DNA of 64,000 nucleotides from Bog-473 sp963840245 (lineage in GTDB: Bacteria > Actinomycetota > Acidimicrobiia > Acidimicrobiales > RAAP-2), in NCBI GenBank assembly GCA_963840245.1, contig CAWIYI010000014.1, forward strand, positions 1 to 64,000. The letters run 5' to 3'. Position numbers and translations under genes: made by a program. Numbering within the stretch: the stretch's first letter is position 1; each line of letters opens with the position of its first letter. Of the stretch, positions 44,441-52,162 are shown one piece after another. The notes under the pieces were generated by a model, which saw only the letters and a program-made list of their open reading frames with translations, made no database searches and had not been told where the DNA came from.

Positions 44441-45673
44441 TCAGTCCAGGCCGTTGCGCCGGGCCACCTGGCCCAACCAGCGGGCCGACGCCTTGACCGA
44501 ACGGGCAAAGGTCTCGCGGTCGACGCCGATGAGGCCGAACGTCTTGGAGTAGCCGGCGTTCCATTCGAAGTTGTCGAGCAGCGTCCAGTGGATGTACCCG
44601 CGCACGTCGATCCCGTCATCGATGCACCGGGCCAGACCTTCGAGCGCGCCGCGGGTGTAGGCGATCCTCGCCTCGTCGTCGTCGGTCGCCATGCCGTTTT
44701 CCGTCACGAGGATGGGGACTCCGGCGTGCTCGGCGGCCAACCGGACCGTGTGGCCGAGCGCCCCGGGGTACACCTCCCAGCCGGTCTGCATGGTGGCCGC
44801 CCCGTCCGGCACAGGGAGTTGGCCGTCTGGTCCGATGCGCGCCCGGGAATAGGTCTGCACCCCGACGAAGTCGTCGTCGGCCGAGACCGAGAGCCAGTCG
44901 GTCTGACCCAGGCGGCGCGCCTCGAGCCACCGCTCCTCTCCTCCCTCCGCCGCCTGCAGGTCGACGAGGGCGAGGGTCCACCCCGTCTTGATGGTCCGCT
45001 TGGTCGCCCGGATGGCCTGCACCGCCCCGCGATGAGCGGCCGCCATCTGCTCGACATCCGCCGCCACGATTCCCATCCGGTAGCGCACCGGGTCGAAGCC
45101 TCCGACGCCCGCCTGCGCCTCGACGGGATCCGGTGCCGGCTCGCGATCTCCTGCGCCCATGGCCAGGACACCCGTGCTCCGCATCATCGCCATCAGGTTC
45201 GGCTCGTTCAGCGTGCAGACCCACGACAGCAGGTCGCCGAGGTGCCCGGTGACGCGGGACGCATACTCGGCGAAGCGGGCGGGGGCATCGGCCGCGCTCC
45301 AGCCGCCTCGCCCGGCCATCCAGCGGGGGACGGTGAAATGGTTGTACGTCACCACGGGCGTGATGCCCAGGTTGAGGCAGCTCTCGATCATGCGTCCGTA
45401 GTGGTCGAGTGCGGCGAGCGAGTAGAAGCCGGCCTCCGGTTCGATCCGCGACCACTCGAGGGAGAAGCGGTAGGCGTTCAGCCCGAGTTCGGCGAGCGTC
45501 GAGATGTCCTCGGGGTAGCGGTGGTAGTGGTCGCAGGCGTCACCGGATGGTTCGTTGAACGTCGAGTTCTCGACCCACTCCATCGGCCAGAGGTCGGCGT
45601 TGACATTGCCCCCTTCGACCTGGTGGCCGGCTGTCGCCGCGCCCCAGAGGAAGCCCTGCGGGAAGCGTGTCAT
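44441..45673 (-). CDS. Glycoside hydrolase family 1 beta-glucosidase
   Basis: 410 residues, complete and in frame. Start ATG 45673 gives MTRFPQGFLWGAATAGHQVE, the standard GH1 opening, with AGGAC upstream. The acid/base glutamate is in TLNEPN and the nucleophile in LVTENGM; the active-site tyrosine region FVGVQTYSR is also present. It hydrolyses beta-glucosides or galactosides in the cytosol, as there is no signal peptide. It is convergent with the amidohydrolase and is the only glycosidase of the window with no frame break. Confidence 0.94.
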   Translation of the reverse strand: MTRFPQGFLWGAATAGHQVEGGNVNADLWPMEWVENSTFNEPSGDACDHYHRYPEDISTLAELGLNAYRFSLEWSRIEPEAGFYSLAALDHYGRMIESCLNLGITPVVTYNHFTVPRWMAGRGGWSAADAPARFAEYASRVTGHLGDLLSWVCTLNEPNLMAMMRSTGVLAMGAGDREPAPDPVEAQAGVGGFDPVRYRMGIVAADVEQMAAAHRGAVQAIRATKRTIKTGWTLALVDLQAAEGGEERWLEARRLGQTDWLSVSADDDFVGVQTYSRARIGPDGQLPVPDGAATMQTGWEVYPGALGHTVRLAAEHAGVPILVTENGMATDDDEARIAYTRGALEGLARCIDDGIDVRGYIHWTLLDNFEWNAGYSKTFGLIGVDRETFARSVKASARWLGQVARRNGLD

Positions 45674-45870
45674 TTGAAAGTCCTGTCCGTCCGTGGCACC
45701 TGTGCTGACGATTGTTCCGTCGCCACAACGAAGCTTCGCATCCCAAAAGCAGGCGACCAACGGCTCGGTGAGATCGCTCGGAGCAACCAGATCGCGGACC
45801 TCGGATGGCCGATTCCTGAGGCAGGCCGCCTCGTGGCCCCGCCGATCCCATGAACGTCTAGCGTGCGCCT

Positions 45871-46398
45871 GTGGCCGAACCGCGACGGCTGAGTTTCGAC
45901 CCGATCGCCGAGGCGGAGCGCCAATGGGGCCTGCACGGCTGGACGGACCAGGCGCCCGGGATGGCGCTCGTGACCTCGATCATGCGGCTGCAGCAGATCT
46001 TTCTCTCCCGCGCCGACGCCGTCCTGCGCCCGCTGGGGCTCACGTTTGCCCGCTACGAGGTGCTCATGCTGCTGTCCTTTTCCCGCAGGGGTACCCTGCC
46101 CCTGGGCAAGATCGGCGAGCGGCTCCAGGTCAACGCGGCCAGCGTGACCAATGCGGTGGACCGTCTGGAGGGAGACGGCCTGGTCACGCGCCGGTCGAAT
46201 CCGGACGACGGGCGGGGCACGTTGGCCTTCCTGACGGCGGCGGGACGGCGGAGCGCCTCGGAGGCCACGGTTGCCATGAACGAGCAGGTCTTCACGGACC
46301 TCGGCGTGTCGGCGCCGACGGTCGGGCAGCTGTTTGACCTGCTGGCGGACCTCCGTCGTGCCGCCGGCGACTTCGAGATGCGGCCGGGTGGAAACTAG
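45871..46398 (+). CDS. MarR-family transcriptional regulator
   Basis: 175 residues with the winged helix: LPLGKIGERLQVNAASVTNA, VDRLEGDGLVTRRSNPDDGR (wing). The start is GTG 45871. It is divergent from the GH1 gene and lies 25 bp before the mutase gene, with a promoter and TTGAC-type operator in that gap, so it may control either neighbour. MarR sites are usually different from the TTGAC motif, so it is not the obvious owner of that operator. Confidence 0.9.
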   Translation: MAEPRRLSFDPIAEAERQWGLHGWTDQAPGMALVTSIMRLQQIFLSRADAVLRPLGLTFARYEVLMLLSFSRRGTLPLGKIGERLQVNAASVTNAVDRLEGDGLVTRRSNPDDGRGTLAFLTAAGRRSASEATVAMNEQVFTDLGVSAPTVGQLFDLLADLRRAAGDFEMRPGGN

Positions 46399-46417
46399 TT
46401 TGACGTTGAAGTAATCT
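46389..46417 (+). promoter_or_regulatory. Leaderless promoter and TTGAC-type operator of the mutase gene
   Basis: -35 TGGAAA (46389-46394), 17 bp, -10 TAATCT (46412-46417), then 6 nt to GTG 46424. The operator TTGACGTTGAAGTAAT (46400-46415) lies between and over these boxes. No Shine-Dalgarno is possible in so short a leader. Confidence 0.58.
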
Positions 46418-46423
46418 GTAGGC

Positions 46424-48052
46424 GTGGCGGATCGAAAGACCTGGCAGGAGCAATTCGAGAGCTCGCCGATGCGACCGGCCCGCTTCGAGACGATGTCGGG
46501 TGTTCCGGTGGAACCGGTGTACGGACCCGACGGCGCGGAGTTGCCCGGCCAGTACCCCTACACCCGCGGCCCCTACGCCTCCATGTACCGCTCCCGCCTG
46601 TGGACGATGCGCCAGTTCGCCGGGTTCGGATCGGCGGCCGACACGAACCGACGCTTCAAGGAGCTGCTCCGTGCCGGCGGCGACGGGCTGTCGACGGCCT
46701 TCGACATGCCCACGCTCCTCGGGCGCGATTCCGACGATCCGTGGGCACGCGGCGAGGTGGGACGGGCCGGCGTCGCCATCGACACCCAGGACGACATGGA
46801 GACCCTCTTCGCGGGCATCGATCTCGGGAAGGTGTCGACGTCCATGACGATCAACTCGCCGGCCGCCCCGGTGCTCGCCATGTACGTGGGGGTGGCCGAC
46901 CGGACCGGCGTCGACCGGGCCGCCCTCTCCGGCACCCTCCAGAACGACATCTTGAAGGAGTACCAGGCCCAGAAGGAGTACGTCTTCCCGCCGCGTCCGT
47001 CTGTGCGACTGGTCACCGACGTCATGCGGTTCTGCTCGGCCGAGCTGCCGCGCTGGCATCCCGTCTCGGTCTCGGGGTACCACATCCGCGAGGCGGGCTC
47101 GACTGCCGCCCAGGAGCTCGCGTTCACGCTGGCCAACGGGTTCGCCTACGTCGAGGCGGCCATGGCGACGGGCTTGGCGGTGGACGACTTCGCGCCGCGA
47201 CTCAGTTTCTTCTTCAACGCGCACAGCGACTTCTTCGAGGAGATCGCCAAGTACCGGGCCGCTCGTCGCATCTGGGCCCGCTGGATGCGCGACCACTACG
47301 GGGCGGCCGACGGGCGCTCGTGCCAATTGCGCTTCCACACCCAGACCGCCGGCGTGTCCCTCACCGCCCAACAGCCCGAGGTGAACCTCGTCCGGGTGGC
47401 GATCGAGGCCCTGGCCGGCGTGTTGGGCGGGACCCAGAGCCTGCACACCGACGCCTTCGATGAGGCGCTGGCGCTTCCCACCGAGCACGCCGCCCGCCTG
47501 GCCCTGCGCACCCAGCAGGTCATCGCCGAGGAGACCGGGGTCGTGCACGTGGCCGATCCCCTCGGTGGCTCGTGGTACGTCGAGGAGCTCACCGACGAGC
47601 TCGAGCGCCAGGCCGAGGAGGTGTTCGCACACCTCGTGGACGCCGGCTCGGGTTCGGTGCTCGACGGCGTCATCGCCTGCATCGACGACGGCTGGTTCGT
47701 CGCGGAGATCGCGGACGCCGCCTACGCCTTCCAGTCCAAGATCGCGAAGGGTGAGTGGACGATGGTCGGTGTCAACGGATACGTGGAGGACGACGGCGTG
47801 GCGCCCTCCACCCTCTCCATCGGCGCCGACGTCGAGACCGAGCAGTTGGAGCGCCTCGCCGCCGTCAAGCAGGCGAGAGACGACGACGCCGTACGGCACT
47901 CCCTCGCCCGCATCGCCAAGGACGCGGCCGACCCGGCCGTCAACCTGATGCCTGCCCTCGTGGAGGCGGCGCGCCACCACGTGAGCGTGGGCGAGTCGAT
48001 GCGGGCGCTCGAATCCGTCTTCGGGGTCTACGTCGAGCGTCACGTCGCCTGA
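46424..48052 (+). CDS. Acyl-CoA mutase large subunit (methylmalonyl/isobutyryl-CoA mutase family)
   Basis: 542 residues: the substrate-binding barrel of B12-dependent acyl-CoA mutases (YTRGPYASMYRSRLWTMRQF; FHTQTAGVSLTAQQPEVNLV), without the C-terminal B12-binding DxHxxG domain. It must pair with a separate small subunit, and none is encoded nearby, so it is not plain methylmalonyl-CoA mutase. Aligned to the Propionibacterium enzyme, Tyr89 is kept (Tyr51) but Arg207 is Gln (Gln183), as in isobutyryl- and 2-hydroxyisobutyryl-CoA mutases. It rearranges the carbon skeleton of a short or branched acyl-CoA; the exact substrate is unknown. Leaderless start at GTG 46424. Confidence 0.88.
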   Translation: MADRKTWQEQFESSPMRPARFETMSGVPVEPVYGPDGAELPGQYPYTRGPYASMYRSRLWTMRQFAGFGSAADTNRRFKELLRAGGDGLSTAFDMPTLLGRDSDDPWARGEVGRAGVAIDTQDDMETLFAGIDLGKVSTSMTINSPAAPVLAMYVGVADRTGVDRAALSGTLQNDILKEYQAQKEYVFPPRPSVRLVTDVMRFCSAELPRWHPVSVSGYHIREAGSTAAQELAFTLANGFAYVEAAMATGLAVDDFAPRLSFFFNAHSDFFEEIAKYRAARRIWARWMRDHYGAADGRSCQLRFHTQTAGVSLTAQQPEVNLVRVAIEALAGVLGGTQSLHTDAFDEALALPTEHAARLALRTQQVIAEETGVVHVADPLGGSWYVEELTDELERQAEEVFAHLVDAGSGSVLDGVIACIDDGWFVAEIADAAYAFQSKIAKGEWTMVGVNGYVEDDGVAPSTLSIGADVETEQLERLAAVKQARDDDAVRHSLARIAKDAADPAVNLMPALVEAARHHVSVGESMRALESVFGVYVERHVA

Positions 48053-48172
48053 GGGACCCCACGTGGTGGGTACCCGGCCGCAGTGGCTTCCCTCCCCGTC
48101 TCGATCCGAAAGAGCGCCGCCCACGATCCTCGCCGAGGGGACTGCCGGACCCACCCGCTCGTCTGCACGCAC

Positions 48173-48201
48173 GTTCTCAATCCAGTACATTGAAGTTCTC
48201 A
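48173..48201 (+). promoter_or_regulatory. GTTCTCA direct repeat upstream of the AhpD-like gene
   Basis: GTTCTCA at 48173-48179 and 48195-48201, with TCAAT/ATTGA inverted arms between them. It lies in the 259-bp gap between the mutase and the AhpD-like gene, the only AT-richer stretch there, so a promoter is likely, though no clean -35/-10 pair stands out. Confidence 0.3.
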
Positions 48202-48311
48202 GGCCGATGACCAGGACAAATGCGCGGTCGTCCCTGACCGCCCCGGGGTGGTGACGGCGCGGCCCCGGGGGCCGTGGGGCGAGGATCGCCGTGAGCGGAC
48301 AGGAGAGCACA

Positions 48312-48698
48312 ATGGCCGAAGACGAGAAGTTCGAGGCGTCACGTGCGATGCGCCGGGCGATGCTCGGCGACGCGTACGTCGATGCCCAGACGAACGACCC
48401 CAACCCGGCCCTGCGGGAGTTCTCGGACTACCTCACGTCGATGGCATGGGGGGTGTGGACCCGCGGCGGCGCACTCAGCACGCGCGACCGGAGCCTCGTG
48501 GTGCTGGCGATGACCGCGGCACTCGGTCGTATGGACGAGTTCCGGCTCCACGTCAGCGCGCGGACACGGACCGGGGTCACCGACGACGAGCTCGACGAGC
48601 TCCTGTTCCAAATCGCCGCCTACTGCGGCGCGCCGGCGGGGGTCTCGGCCCGGAGAGCGCTCCTGGCCGAGCGGGCTGAAGAGCAGAAGGAGGGGTGA
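48312..48698 (+). CDS. Carboxymuconolactone decarboxylase (CMD/AhpD-like) family protein
   Basis: 128 residues with the CMD fold: TRDRSLVVLAMTAALGRMDE, then FRLHVSARTRTGVTDDELDE and LLFQIAAYCGAPAGVSARRA. The first AhpD cysteine of the CxxC motif is absent, which favours the PcaC type (4-carboxymuconolactone decarboxylation in protocatechuate degradation) over a peroxidase partner, but no other pca gene is present. Start ATG 48312 with AGGAG 6 nt upstream. The next gene begins 2 bp after its stop. Confidence 0.88.
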   Translation: MAEDEKFEASRAMRRAMLGDAYVDAQTNDPNPALREFSDYLTSMAWGVWTRGGALSTRDRSLVVLAMTAALGRMDEFRLHVSARTRTGVTDDELDELLFQIAAYCGAPAGVSARRALLAERAEEQKEG

Positions 48699-48700
48699 CC

Positions 48701-49555
48701 GTGGCGACAGTTGGTTTCGTCGGCCTCGGCAACATGGGCAGCGTCCTGGCGGCCAACCTCGTGGGAGCGGGCCACGATGTCGTCAGCCATGACGTCGCCG
48801 GACCCGGGCGGAACCCGGAGGGTGCCCTGTTCGTCACCGATGTCGTCGAATTGGCGGATCGTGTCGACGTGGTCGTGCTGAGCCTGCCGGACGGGAGTGT
48901 GTCCGAGCAGGTCGCACGGTGCATTGCGGGTGCTCCCCGACGGCGCGCCGCCTACGTCGTCGACACCTCGACGGTCGGCGTGGCCGCCGCGCAGGCGATC
49001 GACGATCTCCTGCGGGCGGCGGGAGTCGCCTACGTGGACGCGCCGGTGTCGGGCGGCGTCGCCGGGGCGCGGGCGCGCACGCTGTCCGTCATGTATGCCG
49101 GACCGGAGGCGGCGTGCAACGCGGTGGAACCCGTGCTGGCCGGGTTGAGCGACCGTCGTCGCCGGGTCGGCGACAGACCCGGCATGGCCCAGGCGTTGAA
49201 GCTGGCCAACAATTTCCTCTCGGCCACCGCGCTCGCTGCCACCAGCGAGGCCGTCGCCTTCGGTCTGTCCGTCGGCCTCGACATGGGGACCATGCTCGAG
49301 GTCATCGACGCCTCGAGCGGGCAGAGCGCCGCCACCAGCGACAAATTCCCGAACCACGTCCTCACCGGCCGCTACGCCGCCGGCTTCGCCAACTCACTGA
49401 TGGCAAAGGACTTGAAGCTGTATCTCGGAGCGGTGGAGGCACTCGGTGCGCCTTCGGTCCTGGGGAGAGTCACCGAGTCGGTCTGGGGTCGTTTCGCCAA
49501 CGCGGAACCCGGGGCCGATTTCACCCGTATCTACCCCTTCATCGAAGGAGGATGA
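48701..49555 (+). CDS. NAD(P)-dependent beta-hydroxyacid dehydrogenase (3-hydroxyisobutyrate type)
   Basis: 284 residues. Rossmann start VGFVGLGNMGSVLAANLV, substrate motif DAPVSGGVAGARART, and the catalytic lysine in QALKLANNFLSA. Members oxidise 3-hydroxyisobutyrate, tartronate or similar to the semialdehyde. With mmsA at 27649 in the same window, 3-hydroxyisobutyrate to propionyl-CoA would be a consistent pair, though the genes are 20 kb apart. Start GTG 48701 is chosen because AAGGAGG lies 7 nt before it; GTG 48695 overlaps the previous stop. Confidence 0.88.
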   Translation: MATVGFVGLGNMGSVLAANLVGAGHDVVSHDVAGPGRNPEGALFVTDVVELADRVDVVVLSLPDGSVSEQVARCIAGAPRRRAAYVVDTSTVGVAAAQAIDDLLRAAGVAYVDAPVSGGVAGARARTLSVMYAGPEAACNAVEPVLAGLSDRRRRVGDRPGMAQALKLANNFLSATALAATSEAVAFGLSVGLDMGTMLEVIDASSGQSAATSDKFPNHVLTGRYAAGFANSLMAKDLKLYLGAVEALGAPSVLGRVTESVWGRFANAEPGADFTRIYPFIEGG

Positions 49556-49607
49556 CGGTGGCGGCGGAGGGCGGTCCACCCGCCGGCAAGGCGGGCTCCG
49601 AGAAGGG

Positions 49608-49636
49608 GCGGTCGGCTGACCAGCGGTCCCGACCGC
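49608..49636 (+). terminator. Terminator hairpin after the dehydrogenase gene
   Basis: GCGGTCGG (49608-49615) pairs with CCGACCGC (49629-49636), 8 bp, loop of 13 nt. A second hairpin CCCGCC/GGCGGG lies just upstream (49579-49595). Together they fill most of the 170-bp gap before the ferredoxin gene. Confidence 0.5.
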
Positions 49637-49725
49637 GGTGAGGTGCTCGAGACGCGGCACGGGCCGACTCTCGCGTAGCCTCAACCCGTGGTCGACGGAT
49701 CTTTCTGGAGCTGGAGGTAGGACCG

Positions 49726-49917
49726 ATGCGCGTCATCGTTGATTTCGACCTGTGCGAGAGCAACGCGCTCTGCATGGGCCTGGCCCCCGAGGTCTTCGAG
49801 GTCCGGGACGACGACCTCCTCTACGTGCTGGACGAGAACCCTCCCGAGGAGCTGCGCGAGAAGGTCCTGGCGGCGGTCCGGACGTGCCCCAAGAACGCCA
49901 TCTCCATCGAGGACTGA
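49726..49917 (+). CDS. Small [3Fe-4S] ferredoxin, P450-type
   Basis: 63 residues. Cysteines: DLCESNALCMG near the N terminus and RTCPKNAI near the C terminus, so C-x5-C...CP with asparagine in the place of the residue between the first two ligands where 4Fe-4S proteins have cysteine. This is the pattern of the single [3Fe-4S] ferredoxins that give electrons to actinobacterial P450s. The acidic surface (EVRDDDLLYVLDENPPEE) fits. Start ATG 49726 after GGAGGTAGGA. No P450 or reductase is adjacent; the nearest P450 is at 16757. Confidence 0.92.
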   Translation: MRVIVDFDLCESNALCMGLAPEVFEVRDDDLLYVLDENPPEELREKVLAAVRTCPKNAISIED

Positions 49918-49933
49918 TCCCGCCCGGAGCCGA

Positions 49934-51190
49934 CTACCCCTGCACGGTCGTGGTGCCCGGCAGGTCGGTGCCGCAGAAGGGCTGGCTCGAGGACGGGGTG
50001 AAGCCGTTCTTCTGGGCGATCATGTACCACCCGCACGACTTGGGCAGGTCGTGCCCGAAGTCGGTCGAGTAGTTGATGGTCTCGGGCAGGAGCCCGTTGC
50101 CGTTGTAGCTCTTCAGGTTGCGCAGGGCGTGGATGACGCTGGCGTGGGTCGGGTTGGGACCGGCCAGCTGCAGGCCCTTGATCATGAGATCGGCGCCGAG
50201 CCATGACTCGTACTGGCTGAACGACGGGAACTCGCTGCTCGTGAAGTGCCCGTACTTCTCGAGCGCCGACTGCATCTGCTTCGTGCCGGCGTTCGGCAGC
50301 GAGAACGGGCGGAACGTCGTATCGAAGTAGCCGCCCTGGACCGAGTTCCAGGCGGGCGAGCCGATGGCGCTCGGCTCGTAGCCCGTCGGGAAGACCATCA
50401 CCTTGGGCTTGACGCCCTCCTGGTGCAGCGCGGTCGCCAAGGCATCGTTCGAGTTGTCGTCGAGGCCCGCGTAGTAGGCGTTGCAACCCTTCTGCTTGGC
50501 CACGAGCGCCGGTGTCGTCATGGCCACGGAGCCGAACGGGATCGACGTGTCCAGCACCCCTTCCTTGCCTCCCGCATGCTTGAAGGAGTCGACGGTGCCG
50601 ATGGCCGACCGGGACGACGACGGCGAGATCCCATACCCGTACGAGCAGAGGACCGTGCCGCCATGGGCCTTCATGAACGCCCCGATGGACGTGTTGACCG
50701 GGTACTTGGGGTCCAGGCTGCCGACGTCGGACGCGAACATGTTGGTGAAGGGCTTCGTGCCCCACTCCGGGCCGTCGAAGAACCCGCCGGTGACCGGCAC
50801 GCCCGCTTGGTTCGGCGCCTTGTCGGCGAGGAAGAAGAGGGGGCTCACCGACACGATGCCCACGGCGCCCTTGGAGAGTGCGTTCTGGACCGCGGTCGCC
50901 ACCTCCGTGGGGCTCGTCTGGTCGTCGAGGACGACTCCCGTGATCTTGTGGCCGTTGACCCCGCCCTCGGCATTCTGCATCGCGATGCGCGAGTTGAAGC
51001 CGACCGCCGCCTGGCTGAACTCCGAGGATCCCTCGCCGGTCAGCGAGGTGATCATGACGACGGTCAACGGTGCGCCGGACGTCGCCGCGCCGGCGGTCCC
51101 GCCGGCCAGGCTGGTGATGCCGGCGGCGGCCGTGATCGCCAGTGCCGCCAGTCCCGACCTCACCAGTCGCGTGCTCGAAGTGTCTCTCAT
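49934..51190 (-). CDS. Orphan ABC substrate-binding protein, Liv/amide type
   Basis: 418 residues. Signal peptide LVRSGLAALAITAAAGITSL, cut near AGAATSGAP, and no lipobox. The mature protein is closely related to 35534-36787 over its whole length (NAEGGVNGHKITGVVLDDQT; GTVLCSYGYGISPSSSR). No permease or ATPase is adjacent, so it probably uses the transporter at 31769-35423 or one outside the window, giving it a second ligand range. A small hairpin (51220-51233) precedes it, as with the other binding proteins. It is convergent with the ferredoxin gene and lies 82 bp after an esterase gene on its own strand. Confidence 0.92.
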   Translation of the reverse strand: MRDTSSTRLVRSGLAALAITAAAGITSLAGGTAGAATSGAPLTVVMITSLTGEGSSEFSQAAVGFNSRIAMQNAEGGVNGHKITGVVLDDQTSPTEVATAVQNALSKGAVGIVSVSPLFFLADKAPNQAGVPVTGGFFDGPEWGTKPFTNMFASDVGSLDPKYPVNTSIGAFMKAHGGTVLCSYGYGISPSSSRSAIGTVDSFKHAGGKEGVLDTSIPFGSVAMTTPALVAKQKGCNAYYAGLDDNSNDALATALHQEGVKPKVMVFPTGYEPSAIGSPAWNSVQGGYFDTTFRPFSLPNAGTKQMQSALEKYGHFTSSEFPSFSQYESWLGADLMIKGLQLAGPNPTHASVIHALRNLKSYNGNGLLPETINYSTDFGHDLPKSCGWYMIAQKNGFTPSSSQPFCGTDLPGTTTVQG

Positions 51191-51219
51191 CGCGCGTACT
51201 TCCTCCCCACAAGAACCGC

Positions 51220-51233
51220 CTGACCCCCGTCAG
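51220..51233 (-). promoter_or_regulatory. Leader hairpin CTGAC-N4-GTCAG before the orphan binding protein
   Basis: A 5-bp perfect stem with a 4-nt loop lies 30 nt before the ATG at 51190, between it and the upstream esterase stop. Weaker than the hairpins at 5803 and 35466 but at a similar place. Confidence 0.35.
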
Positions 51234-51272
51234 AGCCCCATAGGCATACACGCCACGGACCGGTCGCGGGGT

Positions 51273-51992
51273 TCAGGTGGCCGCGACCTGGGCTAATGCG
51301 TCCGCCGTCCTCTCGGGCTCGGTGATCATCAGGTCGTGGCCGGTGTCGATGTCCCACAGTCGGCCGGCCTCACGGGCGGCCGCCATCTGGCCGGCGTCCC
51401 TGGTCGCCAGGGTCGAGGTGCAGACGATGTGGTACTGCGGGATGGCCCACAGCGCCTCCTCGTTGGTGAGCTTCAGCGGCTGCTCGAAGCACGCCCAGGG
51501 GTGGCCCGTGAGCCGCTCGGCCATCCAGGCCAGGTCGTCGGGGTCGGTCACGCCGTAGAGCAGGCCGGCATCGGGCGCGGGCAGCAGCACCAGCTCCATC
51601 CCGTCGACGACCTGGCCGAAGGGCCGGACGGCGCCGATGACGGGGCCGGCCACGTCGAAGAGCGACTGCCCGTTGACCGGCGTGGCCGCATCGAGGAAGA
51701 CCAGCTTGCCGACCCGGTCGGCGGCCCGGTCGGCCGCGCCGGTGATCACCATGCCCCCGTAGCTGTGGCCGACCAGGATCACGTCGCGCAGGTCCTCGAA
51801 GTGCAGCACCGCGGCGACGTCCTCGACATGACGCTGCAGGTCCACCTCGGCGTTCAGCAGGTGGGCCCGCTCGCCCAGGCCGGTCAGGGTCGGCGCGTAG
51901 ACCTCGTGCCCCTGGGCGCGCAGGATGCGGGCGACCCGCTGGTAGCACCATCCTCCGTGGCCGCCACCGTGCACGAGCACGTACGTCGCCAT
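51273..51992 (-). CDS. Alpha/beta hydrolase, plant methylesterase/EstC-like
   Basis: 239 residues from ATG 51992 (GGAGGAG 7 nt upstream). Oxyanion motif HGGGHGGWCYQRV, nucleophile in VGHSYGGMV and histidine in DTGHDLMITEP; the acid should lie in the segment before that. The HGGGHGGW start and the small size match a group of esterases related to hydroxynitrile lyases and methyl-salicylate esterases, acting on small aromatic or terpenoid esters. It precedes the orphan binding protein on the same strand. Confidence 0.9.
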   Translation of the reverse strand: MATYVLVHGGGHGGWCYQRVARILRAQGHEVYAPTLTGLGERAHLLNAEVDLQRHVEDVAAVLHFEDLRDVILVGHSYGGMVITGAADRAADRVGKLVFLDAATPVNGQSLFDVAGPVIGAVRPFGQVVDGMELVLLPAPDAGLLYGVTDPDDLAWMAERLTGHPWACFEQPLKLTNEEALWAIPQYHIVCTSTLATRDAGQMAAAREAGRLWDIDTGHDLMITEPERTADALAQVAAT

Positions 51993-52122
51993 TTGGATCT
52001 CCTCCACCACGTCGCCTGTACGGCGGCTGCGCCGAGCGGTCGATGTCGGGTGTCAACGTAACACCGTGTCTCCGGCCGAAACGGCCTGCCGGCGGCGGGG
52101 CCGGCCCAGGCCCATCCGGTCA

Positions 52123-52136
52123 TGGTAGCGATAACA
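52123..52136. promoter_or_regulatory. LacI-type operator TGGTAGCGATAACA upstream of the GH2 operon
   Basis: A 14-bp quasi-palindrome centred on CG, 27 bp before the GH2 ATG, of the form TGNTANCGNTANCA. The matching site at 62788 precedes the xyl operon, and a lacI gene lies between them, so a common LacI repressor is likely. Confidence 0.6.
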
Positions 52137-52162
52137 TCCCTGGTGGCGTAGGATGCCGGTCC

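Noticed and set aside
48312..49555. A protocatechuate (pca) pathway based on the CMD-family gene
   Set aside because: No other pca or ring-cleavage gene is present, and the CMD family is too broad to support it.
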